This document shows, piece by piece, positions 1-11,300 of a DNA stretch of 64,000 nucleotides; position 1 is the stretch's first letter; each line of letters opens with the position of its first letter. A model generated the notes under the pieces. That model was not told the origin of the DNA and did not search any database. It saw only the letters and a program-made list of their open reading frames with translations. Location: assembly GCF_026151205.1 (NCBI RefSeq), contig NC_087075.1, positions 6,528,858-6,592,857 on the forward strand, given 5' to 3'. This DNA is from Bolinopsis microptera (Eukaryota > Ctenophora > Tentaculata > Lobata > Bolinopsidae). The translations under genes and the position numbers were made by a program.

Positions 1-576
1 GCCAAGTGCAGTGCATGTATTAGTTAACTTTTCAAAACAACATATTTTAGGGCTATGATTGGCAGAAGAACTATCAAATAATGAGTTGAAAGGGTTTTGA
101 GGACACCTCACAGTAGAAAAGAGGTCTCATATTCTAAGTGTGACAAAGTTTACGAAATGTTGCCTTAAAGCCGTTCGATCACTGCCCTTTAGGCCTACAT
201 TGTATCATAATTGTTAGATTGACCTAATCTACTATATTTTAGACCAAAAAATGCTAATTGGGCAGCTATGGTAAACAATGCCACAAAAATGTGACATTTT
301 TTACATAATAGTGCCTAAAAGCAATACATTTAATTTTTGAGCAGTGTATATGGGAGTATGGGTCACGTGGCTAATGTTCAGAACTTATGAACACGCTAGA
401 TTAATATATATTGAAATTAAACTACTATCGTCAAAAACGCTGTTTTAGAAATTTACCAATTTCCTCAAACTTCAATGAACGTGTCCTTATAAGTTTATAG
501 AGTTGTAGATACTTGGGTTAGATCTTGAGTTAGGGTCAAGTTAGGGTTTGAGTGGCGGATTAAGGTCCATCCTATT
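1..576. other. AT-rich non-coding stretch
   Basis: I see no exon, RNA gene or element here. The last part carries a few loose copies of the word GTTAGGGT, too irregular to call an array. Confidence 0.5.
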
Positions 577-720
577 ACAAAAGAAAATCGCGATTATTTT
601 GGCCAAAAATTGCGATACCGCGATTTTTACCGCGATTGATACCGCAAGACATGTAAAATTTTTCGCAAAAAATGGGGAAAATCGCGATTCTGTACATGTC
701 GCGATTTCCTTTTGTCCCTG
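577..720. mobile_element. hAT-type MITE with 8-bp target duplication
   Basis: A 144-bp palindromic element flanked by the 8-bp direct repeat ATCCTATT (569-576 and 721-728), the size made by hAT transposases. Read inward, the right end is CAGGGACAAAAGGAAATCGC, a typical hAT terminus. The left end starts at ACAAAAG and lacks the first five bases (CAGGG). The interior is built from ATCGCGAT words. It has no coding capacity, so it would have needed a transposase supplied in trans. Confidence 0.8.
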
Positions 721-769
721 ATCCTATTTGACAGTTCTGGGAGAGCAAAAGCTGTGAAGGTGCGAGGTT

Positions 770-826
770 GCCTATTAATTGCCTATTAATTGCCTATTAA
801 TTGCCTATTAATTGCCTACTAATTGA
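770..826. repeat. 11-bp minisatellite (TGCCTATTAAT)x5
   Basis: Five tandem copies of TGCCTATTAAT; the last has one substitution (CTACTAAT). Confidence 0.9.
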
Positions 827-1425
827 TGTCTGATGATGATTGATCGAGCGTGAGCTCAGTGAAGTCACACACGCACAAGTCAGTGTTGCAATACCGCAAA
901 ATAATATCATATGCTGGGACAGGTGCAGTATTTATTATTCCTCTATTGTCTATTTTAGATTTCTCAGAAAATGAATTTCGCGGTATAGTTGATGCATTGG
1001 TAGAAGTTGATGCATTGCGGATCAAAACAGCAATTTAATATATATATTATATATCACCGAACGGGGGTGCATGTTTAGTGTTTATGTGATACGACAATGT
1101 TATAAATATGTGTTATTTGACATTTTTATAACCGAATTTTGTTTGACCAAGCAAAGCAGATATAATGCCGTGATATAAAAGTACAATATAAAATTATGCA
1201 GACCAACTGAAACAGGTCCGTGACCTTAACTTTTTGCGTATTATGATAAACGAGATTATTAACAAAAACAACTATTAAATTTAAATAATTAATGTTATGG
1301 GAAATGTAGTCTTGCTGTATCTTCAACAACAAAAACCATATCTTCATCAGTATTCAGCACTGAAGAGGGTCCAGCGCTGGTAACTGTAATTGCGGTTTTC
1401 TGGTTTAAAAAATACATATATAGAT
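827..1425. other. No supported gene
   Basis: Opposing frames of about 60 codons overlap at 819-1038 and match nothing I recognise. On the minus strand near 1399 a good acceptor (TTTTTTAAACCAG) precedes an acidic 34-codon frame that ends at about 1294. It could be a terminal exon, but I cannot tie it to a gene. Confidence 0.4.
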
Positions 1426-2031
1426 ATATCGGTACAAAGCAAACTATGCAATTGTCAAACTATAAGTTTCATGTTTGAAAAGCAATCTTCAGTGACATAA
1501 TTAACATAAAAATGGCAAACATAATACAACACAGTGCTCCTTTATCAAATTTTATAATTAACAATTAACAATTACTCAATACTACTAAACCTATATAAAT
1601 ACAAAACCTAATAACTAATAAATACTAACTAAATATGTCTAACTAAGAATTTCCTAGAGTGCCTACATTTAGAAATAATTTCTGATCTTTTATTAATAAT
1701 GCCTGGGGTTTTAAGTATGTATAGTTTCTCGTCTAAGCAGAGGCCACAATGCCCCGCTCCAGCCTTATATTTCTTCGATTTAGTAATAATCTTCCAGTCT
1801 ATGCTATATTCAATCATCTTCTCCTTGAGGTCCCATATCAATTTTGATAACTCGGTACTCAGTCTGTGCTTAGAATTCTTAAAACTTTGTCGATGATTGT
1901 ACCACCGTGTCACGGAGGAGCACTGTGTTGTATTATGTTTGCCATTTTTATGTTAATTATGTCACTGAAGATTGCTTTTCAAACATGAAACTTATAGTTT
2001 GACAATTGTATAGTTTGCTTTGTACCGATAT
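1426..2031 (-). mobile_element. Penelope-like element fragment with inverted end copies
   Basis: A 5'-truncated retroelement lying in the presumed intron after GPCR exon 3. About 115 bp at 1426-1540 is repeated in inverted orientation at 1917-2031, with few differences. The repeat contains the post-ORF motif GTCACTGAAGATTGC. Between the arms is a minus-strand frame for the end of a GIY-YIG domain. Such an inverted extra copy at a truncated 5' end is known for Penelope-like elements. I found no clear target duplication. Confidence 0.75.
1629..1913 (-). pseudogene. C-terminal GIY-YIG endonuclease fragment of a Penelope-like element
   Basis: About 94 codons. The pattern RWYNHRQSFKN, then TELSKLIWDLKEK, then GHCGLCLDEKLYI and a closing NKRSEIISKCRHSRKF is the conserved tail of GIY-YIG endonucleases fused to Penelope-type reverse transcriptases. 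The conserved R, H, E (in EKL) and N (in NKRSE) are present. The reverse transcriptase and the start of the GIY-YIG domain are missing, so this is a dead 5'-truncated copy. It belongs to a different lineage from the element at 25.3 kb, whose GIY-YIG region is clearly different. Confidence 0.75.
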
Positions 2032-2134
2032 TTCATGCTCCTAGCTACAGCTAGTAGAGCCCTTTTTCTATAAGAGAAGAAAACCAGTTGCATATATAGA
2101 TAAATATAAATTAGAGGAATCCGCTGAGACTAAC

Positions 2135-2224
2135 CTTGTAGTAGATGGGTTGGACCACTGCCAGGTATCTATCAATTGCTATCCCAGTTAGGGAGAGTAT
2201 GGAGACGTTTATCAGTACTGAAAT
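2135..2224 (-). CDS. Class A GPCR, exon 3 (TM3, DRY motif)
   Basis: Thirty codons between acceptor CTTCAG and donor AAG|GTTAGT, in phase 0 at both ends. They encode TM3 and the second intracellular loop, with GIAIDRYLAVVQPIYYK. The DRY arginine lies exactly 25 residues after the TM2-TM3 loop cysteine of the previous exon, the spacing fixed in rhodopsin-like receptors (C3.25 to R3.50). That confirms the splice junction. Exons for TM4-TM7 are not visible between here and base 1; the Penelope fragment at 1426-2031 lies in the way. Confidence 0.85.
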
Positions 2225-2587
2225 CTGAAGGGATATTTATTGATATTTTAAAGACAACTATTTAGAAAATTATAGTTTGAAAAGATGAGGGATCATCAAT
2301 GGTTCTTGGTGGGCGAAGAGAACAGGGAAAATTTTACAATATCCTCTGCAGTCTGCAGTCTATCATAGATTGTAAGATCGTCGAATGTGAAAGATCAAAG
2401 ATGTGATGAAGCACCTTATCACTCTCTAATGTCAATGATCCTTTCAAAGTTTACAACTCACAATAGCACTTTAACACTGTTTAAATATTACATAATTATA
2501 TTGGCTATTAAAAATCCACAAAAAATTAAATATTATAATCTTAACATTTAACTTAATATTTAAGTGCAAAAAAAATTAATTTCTCAC
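2225..2587 (-). other. GPCR intron 2 (363 bp)
   Basis: Bounded by donor TGG|GTGAGA and acceptor TTCAG. AT-rich, with no element recognised inside. Confidence 0.75.
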
Positions 2588-2731
2588 CCAAACACCATGG
2601 ATCTGGCACCCCGGGAGGGTTAACTTCCAAACTCTTTGAGAAGAAACTGATACCACCATGATGGGTAGTATTAGGAGTCCAATTAGCATGTCTGTCAATG
2701 CTAGGTTTCTAATAAACACGTTGGAAGGTAC
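2588..2731 (-). CDS. Class A GPCR, exon 2 (TM2 and first extracellular loop)
   Basis: Forty-eight codons in phase 0 at both ends, from acceptor CCCCAG to donor TGG|GTGAGA. The segment NLALTDMLIGLLILP is a canonical TM2 with the sodium-site aspartate (D2.50). RVWKLTLPGC supplies the loop tryptophan and the cysteine (C3.25) that bonds to extracellular loop 2. The exon is too short and frame-shifted to stand out as an open frame. Confidence 0.87.
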
Positions 2732-3011
2732 CTGGGGAGGAGAAGTTATTTAATCACAGTAGGAAAAAGAAAGGGAAAATGTAGAATGTAATTAAATGCG
2801 GTGGAATTGACCAATCACAAGCTGGCTATCACACCTATATCTTATATCTATTATCTACCGTAATTTTGTCCGACCACGAAGTACTTCCAAATTATCTCAA
2901 CTATTCTCAATTCTGCGTTACACCCACTCACCCAGTTAGTAACTAAGTAACGGTCCTGATTACTATACTAACTCCTATTAACTATGGTAACTAGTAACTA
3001 CGATAGTGACT

Positions 3012-3254
3012 CTGCCGTTTTCTGACAAATGTGCTTAAAGATAATTTGAAATTTTGAATTCTGTAACCCAAGTTTATTTTTGGGTCAAGAACTATCCCCG
3101 AAAACCATCAAAATCTGTAAGAACCAATCGCTGGCTCCAAAAAACCTCCTTTGGAAAAGCCTAAAATGCCATAATTTGTCAATAATGTGTCAGAAGTGCT
3201 TAAAATCCTTGAGTTTTTAAGTGGTCTTTAAGCACTTTTGTCAGAAAACGGCAG
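3012..3254. mobile_element. MITE in GPCR intron 1 (TIR CTGCCGTTTTCTGACAAA)
   Basis: A 243-bp non-coding element with ends CTGCCGTTTTCTGACAAA and its complement. It is flanked by the direct repeat GACT (3008-3011 and 3255-3258). A truncated relative with the same terminus begins at 12484. The superfamily is uncertain; a 4-bp duplication is unusual. Confidence 0.7.
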
Positions 3255-3320
3255 GACTAACCTTCCGATCTAAGCTATATTCCCGCCAATGCGTCTCTCA
3301 CTACATCTAGAAACTAGTTG
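3255..3320 (-). pseudogene. Broken duplicate of the GPCR exon 1 end and splice donor
   Basis: Read on the minus strand, this copies the end of exon 1 (AGTGAGAGACGCATTGGCGGGAA), then has about 15 extra bases before AAGGTTAGTC, the duplicated donor. It lies inside intron 1. The surrounding sequence repeats the word AGTAACTA, as does the flank of the real exon, so a local tandem duplication is likely. Confidence 0.55.
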
Positions 3321-3391
3321 GTAAATAGTAACTATAGTAGCTATGTTAGTAACCATAGTAACTAACTCTTAGTAACTGGATAATGACTAAC

Positions 3392-3535
3392 CTTCCTGCC
3401 GATGCGTCTCTCGCTAGATCTTGAGACAAGGAGAACAGTGATGTTCCCCACAACCCCTACCACTGACAGTAACGTCACAATGCACACAATCAGCATCTCG
3501 AATTCGGGGATCAACTTCTCTGATATGACTGACAT
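3392..3535 (-). CDS. Class A (rhodopsin-like) GPCR, exon 1 (N-terminus and TM1)
   Basis: First coding exon of a seven-helix G-protein-coupled receptor of the plasma membrane; the window contains only its first three exons (126 residues). It runs 48 codons from an ATG at 3535 to donor AAG|GTTAGT. After a 13-residue N-terminus comes TM1 (MLIVCIVTLLSVVGVVGNIT), with the TM1 signature Asn (N1.50) at residue 31. The spliced product reads N1.50 in TM1, D2.50 in NLALTD, C3.25, then DRY, with family-typical spacing. Both introns are phase 0. Aminergic, melatonin-like and peptide receptors share these motifs, so the ligand cannot be called. An upstream in-frame Met would add 27 hydrophobic residues; I prefer the inner one because it leaves an ordinary short N-terminus. 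Confidence 0.83.
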
Positions 3536-4285
3536 CTTGCTTAAGCTTTGGGGGTAATAGTGAAAAATGGGAATTGATAAATAGAATATATTGATAAAAT
3601 AGGTTTTAAAATACATTCAGCTTTGACAGTTGGATACTGTACAGTGTACATGTAGGTAAGACAAGGATTTAAAATTATGAACTATGAAGTTAAAAGAGGT
3701 TCTATTACTAAGTCGTAAAACTAGCACACAAAATAAATGTTGAAAGCAGTCTTTATTAATATTAATTTAGTTAGTAGTTGCGTTAAGAGTTCAAGATGTA
3801 ATATCGAATAATCTAACGCTCACGAAACATTATTATTTAAAGTTATTTTATTCGATATAATTTCTTGAACCCCAAAGGCAGCTACAAACTATTAAGTAAT
3901 AGCGCAACTATTTTGACAGTTAATAAAAATTCAAGAGCAACAGTGATCACTCCGCAAAATCCCACCGTATATAATAAATGAGCGCGGCGCTGAACGCAAG
4001 TTGTAAATGATCATAAACACCAAGCAGCTACAAAATGAGCTAAATGACGCAGATGTCAGATTGGAGGGTTGACGTCACGAGCCACGTTTGTAAGTCTCAT
4101 ACGAACTTTGACTGAGCTATAGCTGCTTCTCTAGCGAACATAACGAACATGGAATTGGAAAATAAGTATCCGGAAATTAACACGAAGATTGGAAAAGCGT
4201 GCCCAGCGAGACTTTAAATATTAGTCCTAGCTGACACATACCCACTTATATATATTCACAGTCTAGTTGACCAGATAGTCAGTTT
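3536..4285. other. AT-rich non-coding stretch upstream of the GPCR
   Basis: No exon or element seen. It should contain the receptor's 5'UTR and promoter, but I find no distinctive core-promoter motif. Confidence 0.4.
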
Positions 4286-4890
4286 AATAAGCGCCATGAG
4301 TTATGGCACAGAATTTTTCTCTCTCCGATTTCTCTCCAAATTTGGTACCAAAAGTTGTCTGAAAATGTGAATTAAGTAATTCCAATTCCATCGTGAAGCA
4401 CTTTTTTGCAATTTTTCTTGCTACACTTTGTATACCTCTCGTGCACTCCGGCCAGAGAGAGAGGCCGGCCGCCATTTGTGGCCGGCTTCGGGCGCGAAAA
4501 GGGGTTGCAACGTGTGTCAACATTTTTCTAGTTTTCGGCATGCACTGTAACTTGAAACTTCAAGTTATTTGGAAGTAATTTTCGTAATCAGCTTTTTCAG
4601 AACTCTTATCCCAGATATCTTATCTGACCGAGAAGATTACGATGCTGTAATATTTACTTAAAAATAAAATAATAATAATAAAAATATTTCAAAAATTGTA
4701 GGTACTTTAAGCCAGAAATTGGCAATTTTTCGTCCTTTTTACACACGTGCAACGTGCAAGAGGACATGCACAGCTCGACCCAATCGTGCTTCCCGGTGAA
4801 TTTGTAATATTCACACTTTGAGGCAAATTTTAGTACCAAATTTATCAAAATCGGAGACAAAACATTCTGTGGCAACTCATTGCGCTTATT
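4286..4890. mobile_element. 605-bp foldback element with GC-rich core
   Basis: The left end (AATAAGCGCCATGAGTTATG, continuing to about 4370) is repeated in inverted, diverged form at about 4812-4890, ending ACTCATTGCGCTTATT. The core at 4440-4500 is GC-rich with palindromic GGCCGGCC words, unlike its surroundings. Open frames on both strands cross the arms and core and look like by-products. No clear target duplication or superfamily. Confidence 0.6.
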
Positions 4891-5882
4891 CCACTGACTA
4901 TAAAAACGCTCTCCTAAGATTTATTCAAGCACTTAAATGGTAACTTTAACGATGAAGTAGACATCAATAAAATGATCACGCGTTGTGGTACCTAGTTTGG
5001 TAGTTTGGTAGTTTATAGTTGAGCAGCGACTTAATCTGTAGGGTTATGTGTTAAGCCTGTTAAAATATATCGCGTACAAAGCAATTATTATAATTGGCGG
5101 CGTGGTGGAGTGAGGGGCTGTAAAATAAATATTATACCGTCAGTTTTAAAGTTACTACTGTCATAAGCCACACGTTTTATATCATACATATAATATATAT
5201 TTATAAATATAATTATATACATATTATGTATGATTATGAATGATGCGACAAGCAGAAATCAAGCTTAAGAGGTAGTTTTCTTCTCACAAATGGATTATAA
5301 TGGTTAATGGTTAACATTTTTTGCATAGACCATAGACAGGGTGTGGCAAGCAAAACCCTAAGTTGTGCAATACTGAAAATTTGAATTAATCAATACAATT
5401 CGACAGTATTAAGCAATATTTCTTAATGAGTAAATCACAACGAATATCTTACCTCTGTTGCATAAGACTGATCTAATATTTAAGAAACCGTTTCATAGTA
5501 AATTTTCTTTAATTACGATCAAGACCCATCAAACTTGTGACATGTTATTGGATTAGATCATATGTCAACAGTTATAAGCGACGTGATTCTTGTAAACGAT
5601 GTTTCACAGCAATCCTAGACAGTAGTGAGTAGACTTTATAAAGCACTAAAAGTACACTACTACTATGTCGGAACTAAGTCCGATCTACGCCAGATAACCC
5701 CCTCCATAATCATATATCCCTGCCCTGCATCAGGGTTCGCAGTTCCTCTTTAGAGTTTGTCCCAACTTCCTTCAGTAACATAGACAAGTAGCTTTGTCTT
5801 GGTCAAGTAAATTGTAAAAGTACAATATCTGCTGTATTACTAGTAGGGGGAAATATCAAGTTATACTAGTATGACACGACTA
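4891..5882. other. AT-rich non-coding stretch
   Basis: Nothing recognised except an imperfect AT palindrome at about 5160-5235. Confidence 0.4.
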
Positions 5883-6482
5883 CAAGTGTTATACACTCGT
5901 TTTAGCAGTTTTAGTACTAGACATTAAACTGTATTTTACCGTAGTATTTTAGGGCATTTATTAGTGTACGACATTTAGTACAGCAGGGTAGTGCAGAGAG
6001 TTCAGTTTAACAACTCTGTTTTGGCTATAGGAGGATAGTTAAAGATATTGTTAAGAGCAGAGAGTTTTAGGGAAACAGAAAGTTTATTTTAACATCTCTG
6101 TTTTGATTATCAGAGGGTGCATTTTAACACCTCTGTTTTGGTTACAAGGAGGATAGTTTGGGATTTGTTTAGGAATTGCTAAACGAGTGGGAGATTGTTT
6201 ATACTATCTAAGGATATTTAAGAGTGGGCCTGTTGGATGGCAGGACACTTTTTGGTTTGGATACAGCAGACGTTTACAGTTAATGTTTACTAGGCTATTC
6301 GAATTATTGACATGGTATTTGAGGAACTCTGAGATATTGTAATTACAATTCTTAACGGTTTATTCAAATTGAGGTATTTTCCCTTGTCACCTTGCAGAAC
6401 AAAATATAAAGGAAAAGAGCCTTTTATCAACTGGAGCCTGATTAATCAATTGGTTAATACCCTCGAAGTGAATTGAGCATAG

Positions 6483-6640
6483 ATGACTAGTGGCAGTGAC
6501 AAGGAAGAAAAGGCTGCAGCAGCGGCTGAAGCAAAAGAGGAGTTGGAGAAAATCAAAGCTGAACGAGAGAAAATCAAAGCTGAACGAGAGACAGGTGGGA
6601 CAGGAGAAGAAGGTAACCAGCATCACGAAGATGAAACCTT
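6483..6640 (+). pseudogene. N-terminal gag remnant of the LTR element
   Basis: An ATG at 6483, 51 bases after the proposed primer-binding site, opens MTSGSDKEEKAAAAAEAK, followed by two copies of EKIKAERE. This is a highly charged helix of the kind that starts many Gag proteins. The frame stops at about 6643, just where another frame continues to the 3' end. I infer that a large deletion fused the start of gag to the far end of the coding region out of frame. Confidence 0.55.
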
Positions 6641-7275
6641 ATAAAGGGGGAGAGCCACTCACCAAGGTTCCTGGAGCGGCTGTGGGATTTCCCAACGGTT
6701 GTTCTGGAGAAAGTGAAGGCAACATGAGTGAAGTGATCCTAGTCACTGAGAGTGATTCAGATGATTCAGATGATTATCACATCATCACAAGGAGTCGGAA
6801 GAAGAAGAGGGATCAAGTAGTTCCTTGTCCCTCATCTAAGATCACTAAAAGTGGAGGAGAAGCGTCAGCACCAGTGAATCTCACCAGTTCTGGAAATGAT
6901 GTACCACAGACTGAAGTTGGAAGCGGAGATCTGGCCATTGTGGTGGAAAAGGAGGAACGAGGATTGGATGACACGATAGTAAACTCATCACTCAACGATG
7001 TACCGCGTCAGGAAGAAGATCCACAATTAAATCTAAGTGCAGACACCACCGAATCTTTTCACGATGCACTAGATTCAAGTCAATCTCAAAACATTGACTC
7101 TAGTCCGGAAGTAGCGGCTGCATCTGCTGGACCAAGCAGAGAGGGAAATATGCACTTCGGAGAAATAGATAGTAGAGGACTTACTCTTGCTGAGATAGGT
7201 CGTGAGGAAGACGGCAGAAATCCGAGGAGAAAGTACGAACTCAGACCGAGAAGGAATAAACCGAAGTACGTTTAG
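6630..7275 (+). pseudogene. Acidic C-terminal coding remnant of the LTR element
   Basis: An open frame of about 215 codons, rich in Ser, Asp and Glu, ending in the basic tail RRKYELRPRRNKPKYV. Such acidic linkers with a basic YxLRPR end are common after the integrase domain of Ty3-like polyproteins, but no enzyme motif remains. The frame can be read back to about 6490; I think that part is the gag region in the wrong frame. Some 590 bp of AT-rich DNA then leads to the purine tract. Confidence 0.5.
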
Positions 7276-8383
7276 TACAGGTGAGATTCCTGGAATAACT
7301 TTATTTAAGTAAGATAGCCTGAAAGGTTATTTACGTGGTATATATATATATATATTAATTATTGTGCACAATGGTATTTTGTGGTAATCTTGTTTTGCTC
7401 TTATGAGTTAACTACAATTAAAAACAATGGTATTTTGTTTAAATATTCACAACAATATCACGGTATCCGGAATTTGAACAGTATATCGTAAAGATAGACC
7501 TTGTTGTTGCCCTTTCCGTGTTAACAGTCATATTGTATTACTAGGATCCTGAGTGTTGATTCCTACCGTATTCGGGAGATTGATCACCTCTTTTTTACAT
7601 TCAGTTTGAATCATAACAACACTTTAATTACAGTAGTACTAATCTTGACATCATTAGAACATGGTTATTTTCAACTTGGTGATGACAATGATTTTGGGCA
7701 GCTTTGGTGCCAGTTTTAATAGCAAGAGAGACACATTTTTTTCTCTCAATTTTATGTGGGTTTTAAAAAAAACACTTTGTAGGTAGATTTGATATATATT
7801 AGAATTTGTAAAGTTATCCATTGCAATTGCAACGGGAGAACTTCCACAAAATTTTGTGGGGAGGATATGTTATACACTCGTTTTAGCAGTTTTATATTAG
7901 ATATATATATTTAGATATTGTAATTACAATATCTCAGAGTTCCTCAAATACCATGTCAATAATTCGAATAGCCTAGTAAACATTAACTGTAAACGTCTGC
8001 TGTATCCAAACCAAAAAGTGTCCTGCCATCCAACAGGCCCACTCTTAAATATCCTTAGATAGTATAAACAATCTCCCACTCGTTTAGCAATTCCTAAACA
8101 AATCCCAAACTATCCTCCTTGTAACCAAAACAGAGGTGTTAAAATGCACCCTCTGATAATCAAAACAGAGATGTTAAAATAAACTTTCTGTTTCCCTAAA
8201 ACTCTCTGCTCTTAACAATATCTTTAACTATCCTCCTATAGCCAAAACAGAGTTGTTAAACTGAACTCTCTGCACTACCCTGCTGTACTAAATGTCGTAC
8301 ACTAATAAATGCCCTAAAATACTACGGTAAAATACAGTTTAATGTCTAGTACTAAAACTGCTAAAACGAGTGTATAACACAAG

Positions 8384-11300
8384 CATATTAAAAAAGATTT
8401 ATATCGCAGTTCAGTTTGAAGTTGAACCAACAGGTCTAAACATGAAAACAAAAGGAGAGGCCAATACTTCAAATTACAGGATGCCACGTGAGCGGCGAAC
8501 AATCCTCTTGAAATTTGCTTGCTGAGGATGAAATTAACTGGAAATTATGGTTGTTTACTTTTAGAACCCTGAGATATCACGTTGTGTTCAAAATTTCATG
8601 TCCATCAAATCTCTGGTTATACTTATATGAAAGTATGAAGGTGGAAATTAGTAACAAATAATTATTTTAGCCTATGACCAGTCCGAAAGTAATCCCAATT
8701 TTCAAAATGAGATCAGAAACGTTTTTTATAAATTCTAAAAAATGGGAATACTCAAAAATGAGAGAAAAAAAATTCAGCATGGATTTTTCATTTTCTCAAA
8801 AATTGTCCACTCAAAAATTATTTTTGAATCTGAGAAATTCAGCATGGATTTCTCATTTTCTCAAAAATTTCATTTTCTGGTGCAGAGAAGGCGAGGGGAA
8901 TTTTTTACACGTGGCAATAATTAACTTATCAACTTCCACTATTGACCAATCAAATTCCATAATCAGTAATCACTGTTACGTGTCAAAAAAATTTGGCTCA
9001 CCTCCATATCTATTCAAATTTAAAAGCGAAATTTCTGTGATTCAACACTCCACACCAACGATGACATTTTAAAATCTTTCAGGTAAACGTTTCAAATAAA
9101 CTCAAACAATTCCATCAGCAGGATCTTACGTCAAGTGTTAAGTGTCAAATCAAGCAGACTTCCATTATCAATTCGTGTCTGGTAATTTGAACTGCAGTCC
9201 TCATTTTCAAAACAAGATCAGCTCATCTATTTATTTAATTTTCAATTTTAACCTTTTGAGTTTTGATACAGTAAAACCTTTAGATACAGTAAGACCCGCG
9301 AACTCGATTAACCGGGCATATATTCTTTTCTCAATCCAGTTTTGCCATATAAATGAGTTTCACAAATTAAGTGTCTCTGAAGTAAAGAATCTCTTGAAGT
9401 AAAGTATCTCTTAAAATTTAAATGTCTCTTGAAAAACAAATTATATTAACCAGACTCAATCCCCCTATTTTATAACTTAACGGGTAAACGACAATTTAGT
9501 TGACAATCTCATTATACCTTACTAATACCAAATTATTTAAAATTATGGAACATTAGCGCTAAGAGGTTAAAACCATTAACCGTACAGAATATACTGTGAT
9601 TTGCGAGACTTCTGAACGGAGACAGGTGGAAGGAAGTTGAAAGTATAACCTGACAACCCGGCTGTGTCATTATACTCGTTAGGTAGTTTCTGGTGTTAAA
9701 TAATGTCAGAATAATTATAGAAATGGGGTAGTAAAATTTGGTATATTAATCTGTGTAATCCCTTTATCTTAAAGTCCAAGGCAAAAACACAAATCTAAAA
9801 AGTTAACATTGCCGGCCTAAGATTAAAACCTAAAACGGGGCCTTTGCGATTAAAGGAATATGGTGGAATATATGTGCGGAGCCTTTTAATATTTGAACTG
9901 CCATCAAAGATTTTATCAATCGAATTGTCCAGTTCATCGACCAGCACACGATCCAAAAAGGGTATGATCGATTATAACAAAGTGTTTGTAAATTTGATTA
10001 AATTAGGTAAATAATAACTTTATAAGTTAGGTAAATCATAAGACCCAATATTTAGAGAGCCGCTGGCCACCTCGTACAGAATATTTCCATCAGAGATTGC
10101 AGCGAAAACTATTGCAGCGAAAAGATAAGAAAAAAGATAAGAGATACAAATTGACAGCGCAGTTCAATTTAAAAGCGAACAACTCACACTCTCACAGTCA
10201 CAGACCATACTGCAAATCTTAAAGTACTAATTGATGCGTGAGGTGAATTGAGCCAACCTCTTGCACTTGCTGCCAGAGCAAGTTGAAGTTCTGATTAAAT
10301 TTAATGCCAGTGGTTAATGGTTATAGCCAGCATATCTCACAAATCGTGCGACATATCTTAAACCATTATAAATTCGGTGCGCAGCGATCAGGGATAAATT
10401 TTACTGCTGCAGTGCTCTGATAAGACTATATTAAGAAATTTTATTTCATCAATTTCGTCTGACTTGGTGAGTTCCATGACTACTTTCTCTTAATTTCATC
10501 GAGCATGTTCTGATGGTTCGGTAATTGAAAATTTCATGAAATAAAATGATTTTGACAACCCTGACTCATACTTATATATTACTACCACGCTTCTAAGGAG
10601 CTACTGACTAAATTCTTTGTGATCATTTAAAAAGCATGATAAACAATTAAATCGGATTCAAATGGGTGGTTTTAAGTGGTTTTGGAGAGATTTAAACGAC
10701 GATTTTAATGGAGATTTTCGATAACTTTCTACCAAATCAGATATATTGCTCAAATAAATTTGTAAATCTTTGTTTTTAAACGGTATAAATTGTGGACCAA
10801 AATACGTCAATATACTCTTATCCAAACTTCCAAATGACATAATGTTGTCAGCAAATGAACAAATCGACCCGGACCAATTTAGCAAACCCCATTCTCCTCC
10901 TCGGCTGCTGACGTATTAGCTCTGTTCGTCAACATAAGGCAAGCTACAAACTAATTCATTTACAAATCATGATGACCACATATTTCAGTTTCATTATAAA
11001 GAAACCAAAATAGTTAACCACAAATAATCAAACAGTACATAATATATACTTCCGTCCCCCGGGGGCTGGGACCTCAAGAATCAAGATCATCAAAGAAAAT
11101 TAATGAAATATTCGGTCCATAAAACTGAATACAATTGTTCAAGAAGTTGCGAAATCGTTGGCGAATGAAGTCTTTCACAGCGGGGAATTTAACGCAGGTA
11201 CGATCAAACGATTCTGATTCTTCCAAAAATGTTCTATTGAATTAACCTTTAATTACCTCGACCACCGAGAACGAATCAAAATGACGAGTGAAGTGTCAAG

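Larger units (their letters stand above)
5887..8379 (+). mobile_element. Internally deleted LTR retrotransposon with an inverted 3' LTR
   Basis: The ends are TGTTATACACTCG and its complement, flanked by the 4-bp repeat CAAG (5883-5886, 8380-8383), a duplication size used by retroviral-type integrases. The left LTR starts with TG at 5887 and probably ends with CA at 6429, where TGGAGCCTGATT (6432) could be the primer-binding site. A purine tract (GGGGAGG, 7858-7864) lies just before a second direct LTR start at 7868. After about 27 bp that LTR breaks off and is replaced by an inverted copy of the LTR (about 7913-8379). The interior keeps a gag start and a long acidic frame but no protease, reverse transcriptase or integrase, so the copy is non-autonomous. 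Ty3-like affinity is inference. Confidence 0.75.

Noticed and set aside
1294..1399. Possible GPCR terminal exon (acidic tail, good acceptor)
   Set aside because: No TM4-TM7 exons lie between it and exon 3, so it cannot be connected.
4393..4578. Signal-peptide-like frame (KHFFAIFLATLCIPLVHSG)
   Set aside because: Begins at a GTG codon, lies within the foldback element and its GC-rich palindrome, and has no downstream exon.
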